A stretch of 64,000 nucleotides of DNA from Alphaproteobacteria bacterium (GTDB lineage: Bacteria; Pseudomonadota; Alphaproteobacteria; RF32; CAG-239): positions 1 to 64,000 of the forward strand of contig JAFUBQ010000002.1 in NCBI GenBank assembly GCA_017460085.1, in the 5' to 3' direction. Below the pieces are notes generated by a model. The model did no database searches, was not told where the DNA came from, and was given only the letters and a program-made list of their open reading frames with translations. Below, one piece after another: positions 43,144-52,899 of this stretch (the stretch's first letter is position 1; each line of letters begins with the position of its first letter). Made by a program: the position numbers and the translations under genes.

Positions 43144-44417
43144 TTACAACAATTACAATTATTTGCATTTGCGTGGCGCTATTTTTATCCAGTTTTTTTT
43201 CATGTTCCGAAAGCGCTATGACTGGTGCTTCCGAGGCCTATATGGCCGATTTGGAAAAAAATGAACATAACACTCGAGCCGGTTTGGCTCTGAAAATATT
43301 ATCCAAGCGCAGCCGTGCCGTAATTACCACACTTGTGGGCAATAATGTTTGTAACACCCTCGGAACAGCGCTGGCAACAAAGCTTTTGGTTGATACCTTT
43401 GGTGCTGAAGGTGTGGCATATGCAACTTTAATTATGACCTTTTTGCTGCTAATATACGGCGATATGCTGCCTAAAAGTTACGCGGTAGAAAATGCCAATA
43501 AAACCGCTTTGCAAATTGCACCTGTTATTAATTTTTGCATTTGGCTTTTTACCCCGATTGTTTATATTATGCAAAAAGTTGTGCATTGGTCATTCAGGCT
43601 TTTCGGTATTAAAGAGCATAGTGCCGGTGATATTGATATTGCCGAAATCCGCGGTGCTATAGATTTGTATCAAGGCACGGAAATTAAGCAAGAAAAAGAA
43701 ATGCTGAAAAGTATTTTCGATTTATCGGAAATTACGGTTTATGACGTTATGAATCACCGGCAAAATATTTATGCCATCAATGTCGATTTGCCTATTGAAG
43801 AAATAATTGATGCCGTTCGGGAAAGCCCTTTTTCTCGCATACCGGTATATAAAGAAAAGCCGGAAAATATTGTTGGCATTATTATGGCTAAAAGTTTTTT
43901 GAAAACGTGCTGGCAACATAAAGATAGTTTAGATAAGTTAAAAATCAAAGATTTATTGCTGGAACCGTGGTTTATTCCGGAAACAACTACATTATTACAA
44001 CAATTACAGACATTTAAGCAACGGCGAGAGCATTTTGCTTTGGTTGTTGACGAATATGGCACTTTGGAAGGTGTGGTAACTTTGGAAGATATTTTGGAAG
44101 AAATTGTCGGCAACATTGAAGATGAAACCGATAAAACGCCGGCTACCGTCAAACAAACCTCCGATGGCTATTATTTAGTTGAAGGACAAACCCCAATACG
44201 CGATTTGAACCGTATGTACAATTGGAACATCAGCGATGATAATGTCGTTACTATTGCCGGATATTTGCTCGATATGACGGAAAGTATTCCTGACGAGGGG
44301 CAAAAATTTGTGTTTGACGGTTTTGAATTTGCCATTATAAAAAAAGTGCGCAATCAGTTAACACAAATTAAAATGCGCCCGCTTAATGAAACAGAACAGG
44401 AAGAAGAAAATGATTAA
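43140..44417 (+). CDS. CNNM/CorC-type membrane protein with CBS domains
   Basis: A 425-aa protein: DUF21 membrane domain (residues about 1-180, four helices; SFFSCSESAMTGASEAYMA), a CBS pair (about 200-330; SRIPVYKEKPENIVGIIMAK, FALVVDEYGTLEGVVTLEDILEEIVGNI) and the CorC_HlyC domain. Relatives are implicated in Mg2+ or Na+ transport. ATGA overlap with aroK. Its 3' end overlaps rdgB by 8 nt. Confidence 0.93.
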   Translation: MITTITIICICVALFLSSFFSCSESAMTGASEAYMADLEKNEHNTRAGLALKILSKRSRAVITTLVGNNVCNTLGTALATKLLVDTFGAEGVAYATLIMTFLLLIYGDMLPKSYAVENANKTALQIAPVINFCIWLFTPIVYIMQKVVHWSFRLFGIKEHSAGDIDIAEIRGAIDLYQGTEIKQEKEMLKSIFDLSEITVYDVMNHRQNIYAINVDLPIEEIIDAVRESPFSRIPVYKEKPENIVGIIMAKSFLKTCWQHKDSLDKLKIKDLLLEPWFIPETTTLLQQLQTFKQRREHFALVVDEYGTLEGVVTLEDILEEIVGNIEDETDKTPATVKQTSDGYYLVEGQTPIRDLNRMYNWNISDDNVVTIAGYLLDMTESIPDEGQKFVFDGFEFAIIKKVRNQLTQIKMRPLNETEQEEEND

Positions 44418-45000
44418 AGAACTTATTTTTGCCAGCCGTAATCAGGGGAAAATTGCAGAAATAACACAAATGCTGGCACCGCTCGGCATTACGGTAAAGT
44501 CAGCGCTTGAGCTTAATTTGCCTGATGTTGAAGAAACAGGCACAACTTTTGCCGAAAATTCTTTATTAAAATCGCAAACAATTGCCAAAGCACAGGGAAT
44601 ACCATGCATTGCCGATGATTCCGGCCTCTGTGTTGATGCTTTGAACGGAGCACCGGGGGTATATTCGGCACGTTACGCACCTAACCGAGATTTTGATAAA
44701 GGTATGGATAAACTGCTTAAAGAAATGTCTGAAATTGAAAATTGCGACCGTTCGGCTCATTTCAGTTGTGTTGTTTCTCTAAGCTGGCCAAACGGAAATT
44801 ATGAACTGTTTGAAGGCCGCGTTGATGGTAAAATTGCCGAGCAAAAAATGTCCGGAGATGAAGGGTTTGGATATGACCCGCTGTTTATTCCAAAAGGATA
44901 TACGCAAAGTTTTGCTCAAATGAGCCACGATGAAAAAAACAAAATTTCGCATCGCGGTCGTGCTATGGCAAAGTTTAAGGCATATATTGAAAGTTTGTAG
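44410..45000 (+). CDS. rdgB: Non-canonical purine NTP pyrophosphatase (RdgB/HAM1)
   Basis: A 196-aa enzyme that hydrolyses dITP, XTP and ITP. Markers: IFASRNQGKIAEITQML at the N terminus, DSGLCVDALNGAPGVYSARYA near residues 65-85, GEDGFGYDPLFIP-like GDEGFGYDPLFIPKGY and SHRGRAMAKF at the end. The ATG at 44410 inside the upstream gene's end gives the family length. Part of the aroK-DUF21-rdgB-addB-addA run. Confidence 0.95.
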   Translation: MIKELIFASRNQGKIAEITQMLAPLGITVKSALELNLPDVEETGTTFAENSLLKSQTIAKAQGIPCIADDSGLCVDALNGAPGVYSARYAPNRDFDKGMDKLLKEMSEIENCDRSAHFSCVVSLSWPNGNYELFEGRVDGKIAEQKMSGDEGFGYDPLFIPKGYTQSFAQMSHDEKNKISHRGRAMAKFKAYIESL

Positions 45001-45008
45001 GCTAAAAA

Positions 45009-47927
45009 ATGGCAAAAAAGCGTATTTTTAATGTTTCGGCCAGTGCTTCTTTTGTTGATATACTTGCCGAACATTTTCTGAAAACCGAAAAAGACAATTT
45101 ATCGCAAGTTTTGTTTTTGTTGCCGAATCGGCGTGCTTGCCGTGATTTAGCCGATGCGTTTGTGCGAGCAAACGGATTAGAACCGACAATTTTACCGCAA
45201 ATGAAACCGGTTGCAGAGGCCGAAGAAGACGCTGTATTGCTCAGCGGTCAGGCAAATTTGACAATGCAATTTGCGCCGGCCGTCAGCAACTCAGAAAGAT
45301 TGTTCTATTTAAGTAAACAAATTATGGAAAACGGTCAATCTTTGGGCATTAGCACCGTTACGGCAGCGCAAGCATACGAGCTGGCGCAAAGTTTGTCTGT
45401 TTTTTTTGATAATTGCCAGCAACAGCAAAAAAGTCTGGACGGACTTGATAAGCTGCTGGAAAATTATCCTAATTATGCCGAGCATTGGCAACGCACTTTA
45501 GATTTGTTAACACTGCTGCGAAAAATGTGGCCGCAATATCTGCAACAGCAAAACAAAACAAACATTATACAGCGGCAACAGCTTTTGCTGGCAGCAGAAC
45601 TGGACTATTGGCAACAAACAAAAACCTCACAGCGCATTGTGGCTGCGGGTATTACTGCCGCATTTCCGATACTTAAAAAATTAGTAAAAACAGTCTATGA
45701 TTTGCCTAACGGTGAGGTTTGGCTATATGGCCTAGATAAATACTTAAGCGAACCGGATTGGGAACAAGTGGAAGTTCATCATCCGCAATATGAGCTGAAA
45801 GAGCTGCTTGAATGTTTGAATTTGAAACGTTCCGAAGTTCAAGATGTTGTTTTGCCTGAAGCGCGCGAGTTTTTGGTTAGCGAATGCATGCGACCGGTTA
45901 AAACCACCGACGTTTGGCGCACTTTGCCGCAAAATGAAAATTTTTCATCGGCACTTAAAGGGTTGCAAATTGTAGAATGTGATGATATGCGCCAAGAAGC
46001 AAATGCTGTTGCCTTAATTATTCGCAGCACGCTGGAAAACTCAAAAAAAACCGTTGCTTTGGTAACAGGCGACAGAAATTTAGCGCGATGTGTGGTTGCA
46101 GAACTTAAACGTTGGAACATTACTGCCGATGATTCTGCAGGTTTACCGCTAAATCAAACTCCTATCGGTATTTATTTGCGCTTAATTATAGAAACAGTAC
46201 GCAATAATTTTACTCAAACCGATTGTATGGCACTTTTAAAGCACCCTTTCACATCATGCTCCATGAATAAAGCAAAATGCCGTAAACTGGCGCGGCAACT
46301 TGAATTATATTGGCGGCACGATAAAAAATATGCTAAAACAACAAATAATGAAGAACAAGTGTTGCTTGCAGCATTCCAAAAATGCTTACAGCCGCTAACC
46401 GATTTATATGCCAAAAGCACCGTCAGCTTAACGGAAATTTTGACGGCGCATATTCAAACAGCAGAAAATTTAGCCTCAACCGATGAAAAAAGCGGCGATA
46501 AAATTATCTGGCGGCTAGATGCCGGAAAAATGGCAGCCGACTTTGTGAACGACTTGTTAACAAACGGCGAAATATTTGGTGCGTTCAAACCTTATGAATA
46601 TGGCAGCCTTTTCAACAAAATGTTGCAAACACAAAATGTGCGCATACGATATGGTATGCATCCGCAAGTAAAAATTTTAGGACCGATTGAGGCTCGCTTA
46701 ACCCAATTTGATATAACCATAATCGGCGAGGTTAACGAGGGCTTTTGGCCGGCATCTCCGGCCAGCGATATGTGGATGTCTCGGCAAATGCGCGAAGACT
46801 TCGGTTTACCTGATAAGGAACGTGCCATCGGCGTTTGTGCTGCTGATTTTGCACATTTGCTTAATTCAAAAGAAGTATATTTAACCCGCGCAGCACGTCT
46901 TGACGGCGCTCCTACGGCTAAATCTCGCTGGCTGTTGCGCCTAGAAACGGTTTTAACGGCATTGCTCGGTAAAAGAGAATCCATATATAATCTATATGAT
47001 AGGCAGTATGTATCTTGGGCAAAATTTGCCGAACGCGCAGAAACGCTTAAACCGATTAGCGCACCACAACCACGACCTACCGTAGAAAAGCGGCCATTGC
47101 AGCTTTCCGCTTCTAACATAGATTCGCTGTTTCGCGACCCGTATACTATTTTTGCTAAATACATTTTGCAATTATATCCTTTAGACGATTTAGACCGCCG
47201 TTTTGACCGCCGCGACTATGGTAATATTGTGCATAAAACAGTTGAATTATTCAATCGCCGCTACGGCGCCTCCATGCCGAAAAACGCTAAAGAAGAATTG
47301 TTGCGTTTGGGAGAAGAACAATTTAAGGCAGCAAATATTCCAACCCCAATCCGCGTTTTTTGGTGGCCCAAATTTGAACAAACTGCCGATTGGCTGATTG
47401 CTACCGAACAAAATTATCGGCAAAATATTACGGCAATATATAACGAAATTGAAGGTAAAATGAAGTGGCCGCTCAGTAACGGAACAACATTCACTTTAAC
47501 TGGTAAAGCTGACCGCATAGATATTACCGATGACGGTATGCTGCATATTATCGATTATAAAACCGGCTCAGGCGGCTACCCGCAATCATTAAGAGAGATG
47601 AAATTAGGCTATGCGCCGCAATTACCAACTGAAGCATTGATTGCTTTAAACGGCGGTTATGCCGACATTTCCGCACATATGCCAATAAATACGCTTGCCT
47701 ATTGGCTTTTGGGTAAAGATACAAAAGAACTTAAAGAGGAAGAAGTCAGTCAGGTTATATCTTTGACACAAGAAAACATAAAAAAACGTTTGCATGAATT
47801 TTATGAGCAAACACCGCCGGCACCATATGTTTATAAACCGGACCCACTGAATGTTACGAAATATTCCGATTATGAGCATTTGGCCCGCTATAGGGAATGG
47901 GGTATTAGTGACGATAAAGAAGGATAA
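45009..47927 (+). CDS. addB: Double-strand break repair protein AddB
   Basis: A 972-aa subunit of the AddAB helicase-nuclease that processes DNA double-strand breaks for RecA. The inactivated helicase-like region starts with QVLFLLPNRRACRDLADAF (about residues 33-51); the RecB-like PD-(D/E)XK nuclease is near the C terminus (LTGKADRIDITDDGMLHIIDYKTG, about 840-865), with QLPTEALIAL after it. Ends with a stop 3 nt before addA. Confidence 0.93.
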   Translation: MAKKRIFNVSASASFVDILAEHFLKTEKDNLSQVLFLLPNRRACRDLADAFVRANGLEPTILPQMKPVAEAEEDAVLLSGQANLTMQFAPAVSNSERLFYLSKQIMENGQSLGISTVTAAQAYELAQSLSVFFDNCQQQQKSLDGLDKLLENYPNYAEHWQRTLDLLTLLRKMWPQYLQQQNKTNIIQRQQLLLAAELDYWQQTKTSQRIVAAGITAAFPILKKLVKTVYDLPNGEVWLYGLDKYLSEPDWEQVEVHHPQYELKELLECLNLKRSEVQDVVLPEAREFLVSECMRPVKTTDVWRTLPQNENFSSALKGLQIVECDDMRQEANAVALIIRSTLENSKKTVALVTGDRNLARCVVAELKRWNITADDSAGLPLNQTPIGIYLRLIIETVRNNFTQTDCMALLKHPFTSCSMNKAKCRKLARQLELYWRHDKKYAKTTNNEEQVLLAAFQKCLQPLTDLYAKSTVSLTEILTAHIQTAENLASTDEKSGDKIIWRLDAGKMAADFVNDLLTNGEIFGAFKPYEYGSLFNKMLQTQNVRIRYGMHPQVKILGPIEARLTQFDITIIGEVNEGFWPASPASDMWMSRQMREDFGLPDKERAIGVCAADFAHLLNSKEVYLTRAARLDGAPTAKSRWLLRLETVLTALLGKRESIYNLYDRQYVSWAKFAERAETLKPISAPQPRPTVEKRPLQLSASNIDSLFRDPYTIFAKYILQLYPLDDLDRRFDRRDYGNIVHKTVELFNRRYGASMPKNAKEELLRLGEEQFKAANIPTPIRVFWWPKFEQTADWLIATEQNYRQNITAIYNEIEGKMKWPLSNGTTFTLTGKADRIDITDDGMLHIIDYKTGSGGYPQSLREMKLGYAPQLPTEALIALNGGYADISAHMPINTLAYWLLGKDTKELKEEEVSQVISLTQENIKKRLHEFYEQTPPAPYVYKPDPLNVTKYSDYEHLARYREWGISDDKEG

Positions 47928-47930
47928 AAA

Positions 47931-50900
47931 ATGAGTGCTAAAACTATAACCGATTACAAAACTCAAAGAGAAAATTTGGTGCAGTTGGCAACAAAACAGC
48001 AACACGCTGCCGCAAATCCAAACGTTTCGGTTTGGGTTAGCGCTTCAGCCGGAACCGGCAAAACACGCGTGCTTTCCGACAGAGTTTTGCGTATGCTGCT
48101 CAAAAACATAGATGCCGCTAAAATTTTATGCTTAACTTATACCAAAGCTGCAGCCGTAGAGATGAAAAACCGCATTTTTGAACGTTTAAGCGAATGGGCT
48201 GTTACCAACGAAGACGAGCTGGAAAAAAATTTGCTTGAGTTGCTGGGAGATGAACTTATCACTCCTGATGAATTTGCAAACATAAAAAAACTCGCCCGCA
48301 CCAGATTTGCCGCTCTGCTTGACACTCCCGGAGGACTCAAAATTCAAACAATTCATAGTTTTTGCCAAGAAATATTGAAGCGCTTTCCGCTGGAGGCTGA
48401 AATTTTACCATATTTTGATATTATGGAAGACCGCGAAGTTGACGAGGTTCTGCATAGTTTGCAAAATAAAATACAAACAGAAGCCGAAAAAAATCCTAAT
48501 TTGCCGATAAGTTTGGCGCTGCAATATCTAAACGCCCACCTTGATGAAAACAGTTTTCCGAAAGTAATGAAAAATATTGCCGATAAGCGCAGTGAAATTG
48601 CTTCTTTACTATGCCAGTTTTCACAAATTAACGATTTTGCATCAGCACTGCAAAAACGCCTGCAAATTAATCCGCAAATTAAAACCGAAGATTTGCAGAA
48701 AATGTATATGGCAGAAATTGACCGCTCCGCCGTAAAACAATTTTTACCTTTGTGGCAAAGCGGCAAAAAACAATGCGACCTCAAAAATTCTGCTTTAATG
48801 GCTGCAATGTCAGAACAAAATTTTCCTATATCCGATTATGCCATCTATACTAAGATATTCAGCGCAAAAAATATTGCGAGTGCTGAATTAAGACGAGCAA
48901 ATCCAAATTTTGACGACTGGATTGAGCAAGAAAAAGAACGCACGGCAACTTATGCAAACAAAATATTACATTATAATCTCTATGCGGCAACGCTTAATTT
49001 AATGATTGTAGCGGCAGAATTTATCAGTCAATATGAAGAATTTAAGCATCGTAACGGTAAAATGGATTATACTGATTTAATCTTGCTAACCAAAAATTTG
49101 TTGCAAAAATCGCAAATGGCTGATTGGGTTTTGTTCAAACTAGACGGCGGAATTGACCACATATTAATTGATGAGGCACAAGATACATCTCCTTCCCAAT
49201 GGGACATAATCGGCGCATTAAGTGCCGAATTTTTATCAGGAGAAGGTTTAAAGGATGCTTCCACAATTTTTGCCGTTGGCGACCGTAAACAATCTATTTT
49301 CAGCTTCCAAGGGGCAGATCCGGATAAATATGACCAAATGGCAGCAGAAACAAGCAAAAGCGGAAGTCGTTTTCAAAAAGTAGATTTAGAGGTTTCATTC
49401 CGTTCAGCACCTGCCATATTAGAAACCGTAAACAAACTGTTTGCTTCCCCGCAAATGTCTGTAGGTGTTGTGACTAATGGCGAAAATGTGCATCATATTG
49501 CTTCGCGTGCCGGAGAATTCGGTGAAGTACAAATTTGGCCGCTTATGGTTAATCCGGCCGATTATAAAACCGAAAAAAACGGGCAAATTCCGCTTTTAAT
49601 ACAAAATACCGAATTTTCACTAAAACAGCAAATGGCTGAAGCCATTGTTAATGAAATTATACGCTTGCACACTCAAAGTCAAAGTTCAGAACAGCCACTG
49701 CATTACAGTGATTTTATGGTTTTGGTGCAGCGCCGAAAAAGCATTGTTAATGAATTTATCCGCGCCTGCAAAAAACATAATATTCCAGTAACCGGTGCCG
49801 ATAAACTGCTTTTAAGCTCAGAAATTGTGGTGCAAGATTTAATTTCGCTTGGCAAATTTTTACTTTTGCCGGAAGATGATTTATCGTTGGCAGAAGTTCT
49901 TAAATCACCGCTTTTCGGACTTGATGATGATGATTTAACCGAACTTTGCTATAATCGCCGTACAGCCTCGTTATGGCAATGTCTATTGCAAAACGAAAAA
50001 TATGCAACAGTTAGTGAAAAATTACAAAATTTGCTGAATAAGGTAGATTTTTTGCGCCCGTTTGAACTTTATACCGAAATTCTCACAACTCTTAACGTCC
50101 GCTACAAAATGACCTTGCGCATGGGTATGGAAATTGAAGATTCTCTTGATGAGTTTATGAATTTAGCTCTTTCTTTTGAAAAAGATAATATTCCAACTCT
50201 GCAAGGATTTATCCGTTGGCTTGAGCAAGCCGAGGTAGAAATTAAACGCGAAACCGACAGCAAAGATATTGATGCCGTGCGCTTAATGACGGTTCATCGT
50301 TCTAAAGGCCTGCAGGCTCCGGTGGTTTTTTTGCCTGATAGCGGCACGGCTAAAACCATAAACCGCGAACAGAATCTCTTAATTGATGACAATATAGCTT
50401 ATTATCCGCTTAATAAGGATTATTATGATGAAAATTGCGATAATATATTGGAAAAAGAAAAACAAAAGCATTTAGAAGAAAGCAAGCGTCTGCTCTATGT
50501 TGCAATGACCAGAGCCGAGGACCGATTGTATATTTGCGCATTTCAAAACGGCAACAGCTCAAAAATTCCAGAAAATTCGTGGTTTAATATGTGCCAAAAT
50601 TTTTTATGTTGCGAAAATGATAATAATAAATCAATGGACCAAATATGGCGGTATACATCTCCGCATATTGTAAACAAGCGTTCCAAGGAAAAAAATATGC
50701 TAAAAATTGAGCGTATCCCTCTGCCGACGTGGATAAACGAACCTGTTGCCGATGTTTCTGCTTTAGCAAAACCATGGACACCGTCCAAACCGGAAACTGA
50801 AGATGAAGTTGATTCCGCTTCACCGCTAGCTGTTAACGGCAATTATTATCGGCGCGGAACAATTATCCATAAACTGTTGCAATATCTGCCGCAAACTAAA

Positions 50901-51305
50901 GGCGATAAACAAGCAATAATGCAAAAATTTTTGCAGCGCCATGCAACAGGCATCAGCGAATCCGAGCAACAACAAATTATAAAAGAAGTTCTTAATTTGC
51001 TAAATGACGAGCGTTATGCCGTTATATTTGGCAGTAAGTCGCGTGCCGAAGTTCCAATTATGGGAGAAGTTGACGGTAAAATTATTTCGGCTCAGCTTGA
51101 CCGTTTGGTAGTTCTTGACGACAAAGTAATAATTGTTGACTTTAAAACCAACCGACCGGCAGCATCTAATTTAGAAGAAACACCGCCGGCCTATAAAAAG
51201 CAACTTACCGCTTATACCGAGTTAGTTCAGCGCATATACCCGCACCATAAAACAGAAGCCTACATTTTATGGACCAATGTGCCGCGTTTAATGCAAGTAA
51301 TATAA
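47931..51305 (+). CDS. addA: Double-strand break repair helicase-nuclease AddA
   Basis: An 1124-aa UvrD-type helicase with nuclease domain. Walker A VSASAGTGKTRVLSDRVLRML near residues 32-50, motif Ia LTYTKAAAVEMKNRI, motif II LIDEAQDTSPSQW, motif III VGDRKQSIFSFQGADP, motif V MTVHRSKGLQAPVVFLPD, motif VI RLLYVAMTRAEDRLYI, and the C-terminal nuclease IISAQLDRLVVLDDKVIIVDFKTNRPA. It ends 4 nt before the convergent rpoH stop. Complete. Confidence 0.95.
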   Translation: MSAKTITDYKTQRENLVQLATKQQHAAANPNVSVWVSASAGTGKTRVLSDRVLRMLLKNIDAAKILCLTYTKAAAVEMKNRIFERLSEWAVTNEDELEKNLLELLGDELITPDEFANIKKLARTRFAALLDTPGGLKIQTIHSFCQEILKRFPLEAEILPYFDIMEDREVDEVLHSLQNKIQTEAEKNPNLPISLALQYLNAHLDENSFPKVMKNIADKRSEIASLLCQFSQINDFASALQKRLQINPQIKTEDLQKMYMAEIDRSAVKQFLPLWQSGKKQCDLKNSALMAAMSEQNFPISDYAIYTKIFSAKNIASAELRRANPNFDDWIEQEKERTATYANKILHYNLYAATLNLMIVAAEFISQYEEFKHRNGKMDYTDLILLTKNLLQKSQMADWVLFKLDGGIDHILIDEAQDTSPSQWDIIGALSAEFLSGEGLKDASTIFAVGDRKQSIFSFQGADPDKYDQMAAETSKSGSRFQKVDLEVSFRSAPAILETVNKLFASPQMSVGVVTNGENVHHIASRAGEFGEVQIWPLMVNPADYKTEKNGQIPLLIQNTEFSLKQQMAEAIVNEIIRLHTQSQSSEQPLHYSDFMVLVQRRKSIVNEFIRACKKHNIPVTGADKLLLSSEIVVQDLISLGKFLLLPEDDLSLAEVLKSPLFGLDDDDLTELCYNRRTASLWQCLLQNEKYATVSEKLQNLLNKVDFLRPFELYTEILTTLNVRYKMTLRMGMEIEDSLDEFMNLALSFEKDNIPTLQGFIRWLEQAEVEIKRETDSKDIDAVRLMTVHRSKGLQAPVVFLPDSGTAKTINREQNLLIDDNIAYYPLNKDYYDENCDNILEKEKQKHLEESKRLLYVAMTRAEDRLYICAFQNGNSSKIPENSWFNMCQNFLCCENDNNKSMDQIWRYTSPHIVNKRSKEKNMLKIERIPLPTWINEPVADVSALAKPWTPSKPETEDEVDSASPLAVNGNYYRRGTIIHKLLQYLPQTKGDKQAIMQKFLQRHATGISESEQQQIIKEVLNLLNDERYAVIFGSKSRAEVPIMGEVDGKIISAQLDRLVVLDDKVIIVDFKTNRPAASNLEETPPAYKKQLTAYTELVQRIYPHHKTEAYILWTNVPRLMQVI

Positions 51306-51309
51306 AAAA

Positions 51310-52188
51310 TTATTGCATGGTTTCTATTGCTTTTGATATTTTGCGAATCGAATTAAGTTCAATTTGCCGTACCCGCTCTTTTGAAATATGATAAATACGG
51401 CTTAAATCTTCAAGCGTGGCATTTTCATCGGCCAAACGCCGCTGATATAAAATATCTTTTTCTCGCGGATTTAATACCGTAATAGCCTGATTAAACAGTT
51501 TGCGCCGATAGTTCAACGTTTCACGATAAGCCAGTCGTTCTTCCTGATTTGGTTTAGTGTCATAAATAAAATCCAACCACTCCGCCGTACCGTCTCCATC
51601 TCCGTTATCAACAGTAGCATTAAGCGAACCATCGTGCGCTTTAAGCCGTGTATTCATATCGGTAACCTCTTGCACGCTAACATCAAGCGAATTTGCAATA
51701 TCTTGTAAAATTTGTGCCGAAAGTTCACGGTCATCGGTTAAATTCAGCTGATTTTTAATTTTGCGCAAATTAAAAAATAATTTTTTCTGCGCCGCAGTTG
51801 TGCCAAGTTTTACCAGCGACCACGAATTGAGAATATATTTCTGCACCGCCGCTTTAATCCACCACAAAGCATAAGTAGAAAAGCGAAAGCCTTTATCCGG
51901 TTCAAAACGATCAATAGCATAAATCAGGCCTATATTACCTTCAGAAATCATTTCGCTTAAAGGTAAGCCGTATCCCTTATATTGCGAAACAACTTTCACC
52001 ACTAACCGTAAATGCGATGTAATTAAATGATAAGCAATATCTTTGTCACCGGTTTTTTTATATTGCACCGCCAGCTGATATTCTTCATCTTGCGTAAGCA
52101 GCGGAAATTTGCGTATGTTTTGTAAATAGCGCGCCAAATTAAGTTCCGGCGAAAAGTCAAGTCCTATAAGAGAAGTCCCATTTTCCAT
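51310..52188 (-). CDS. rpoH: RNA polymerase heat-shock sigma factor
   Basis: A 292-aa sigma-32. Region 2 with FRFSTYALWWIKAAVQKYIL, the RpoH box AAQKKLFFNLRK after region 2.4, region 4 with RLADENATLEDLSRIYHISKERVRQIE. The ATG at 52188 is chosen because AAGGAGG lies 5 nt upstream; nine further residues to 52215 are less likely. The gene is convergent with addA. How the factor is controlled cannot be read from the leader. Confidence 0.93.
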   Translation of the reverse strand: MENGTSLIGLDFSPELNLARYLQNIRKFPLLTQDEEYQLAVQYKKTGDKDIAYHLITSHLRLVVKVVSQYKGYGLPLSEMISEGNIGLIYAIDRFEPDKGFRFSTYALWWIKAAVQKYILNSWSLVKLGTTAAQKKLFFNLRKIKNQLNLTDDRELSAQILQDIANSLDVSVQEVTDMNTRLKAHDGSLNATVDNGDGDGTAEWLDFIYDTKPNQEERLAYRETLNYRRKLFNQAITVLNPREKDILYQRRLADENATLEDLSRIYHISKERVRQIELNSIRKISKAIETMQ

Positions 52189-52281
52189 AGCGTCCTCCTT
52201 ATTGTTGACCGTCATAATTTTAGTAATTGCATTATTAAATGCAATATAGTCTTTGGTTTAATAGTTGCTTAGTTCTAAATT

Positions 52282-52887
52282 TTAGCCGATGGTTAAAACC
52301 ATTTTATTATCATTACTTTCCAAAGTAATTGCCGCTTTAGTTCCCAACAATTCACGTAAGTAAATCAGTTGCACAAATTGTGCCGCATTTTCTGCCGGCT
52401 TTTGCCCTTGCAAAATTTGCTTATATGTCGCAATTTTCGGTTCTGATAGTGCAGTTTGCGAGGTTGTTTCAACCACAACTTGCCGCCCGACTTGAACTTT
52501 AATATGCCCGCCGCGCAAACAAACTTCAGCGCCAATCATCAAACACAGGCACAAAACTTTAGCCATTTCCGGTATAATTTTATTGCATTCAAAATCAATT
52601 TTATAATTGCGACTACCTATAACATTTAAATAATCGCAGCATATTTTTGCTATTTTATCAGAACTAACAGCACTTGTATCTAGCCCGAAAGCCAGCCGAA
52701 AAAATTGCTGACGAGCACTTAAAGTGGCCGCAGCCGTTGTTAAAACGCTTAAATCACTTTCATCAAGCACACTTCCGGCCTCAGATAAAATTTCCATTAC
52801 ATTATTTAATGCTCCGATATTACCGATTAAATCGTGGCTGATACGTGTACAAACAAGTTCTGCTAATTCAGTCCTTGCAATATCCAT
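52282..52887 (-). CDS. chpT: ChpT-like histidine phosphotransferase
   Basis: A 201-aa protein with the ChpT arrangement: a dimerisation helix carrying the phosphoacceptor His18 in CTRISHDLIGNIGALNN, followed by a degenerate ATPase-like domain. In Alphaproteobacteria ChpT moves phosphate from CckA to CtrA and CpdR in the cell-cycle pathway. CckA and CtrA genes are not in the window. It lies between rpoH and an exported protein on the minus strand, 12 nt after the latter. Confidence 0.82.
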   Translation of the reverse strand: MDIARTELAELVCTRISHDLIGNIGALNNVMEILSEAGSVLDESDLSVLTTAAATLSARQQFFRLAFGLDTSAVSSDKIAKICCDYLNVIGSRNYKIDFECNKIIPEMAKVLCLCLMIGAEVCLRGGHIKVQVGRQVVVETTSQTALSEPKIATYKQILQGQKPAENAAQFVQLIYLRELLGTKAAITLESNDNKMVLTIG

Positions 52888-52899
52888 TTCTTTTTACTC

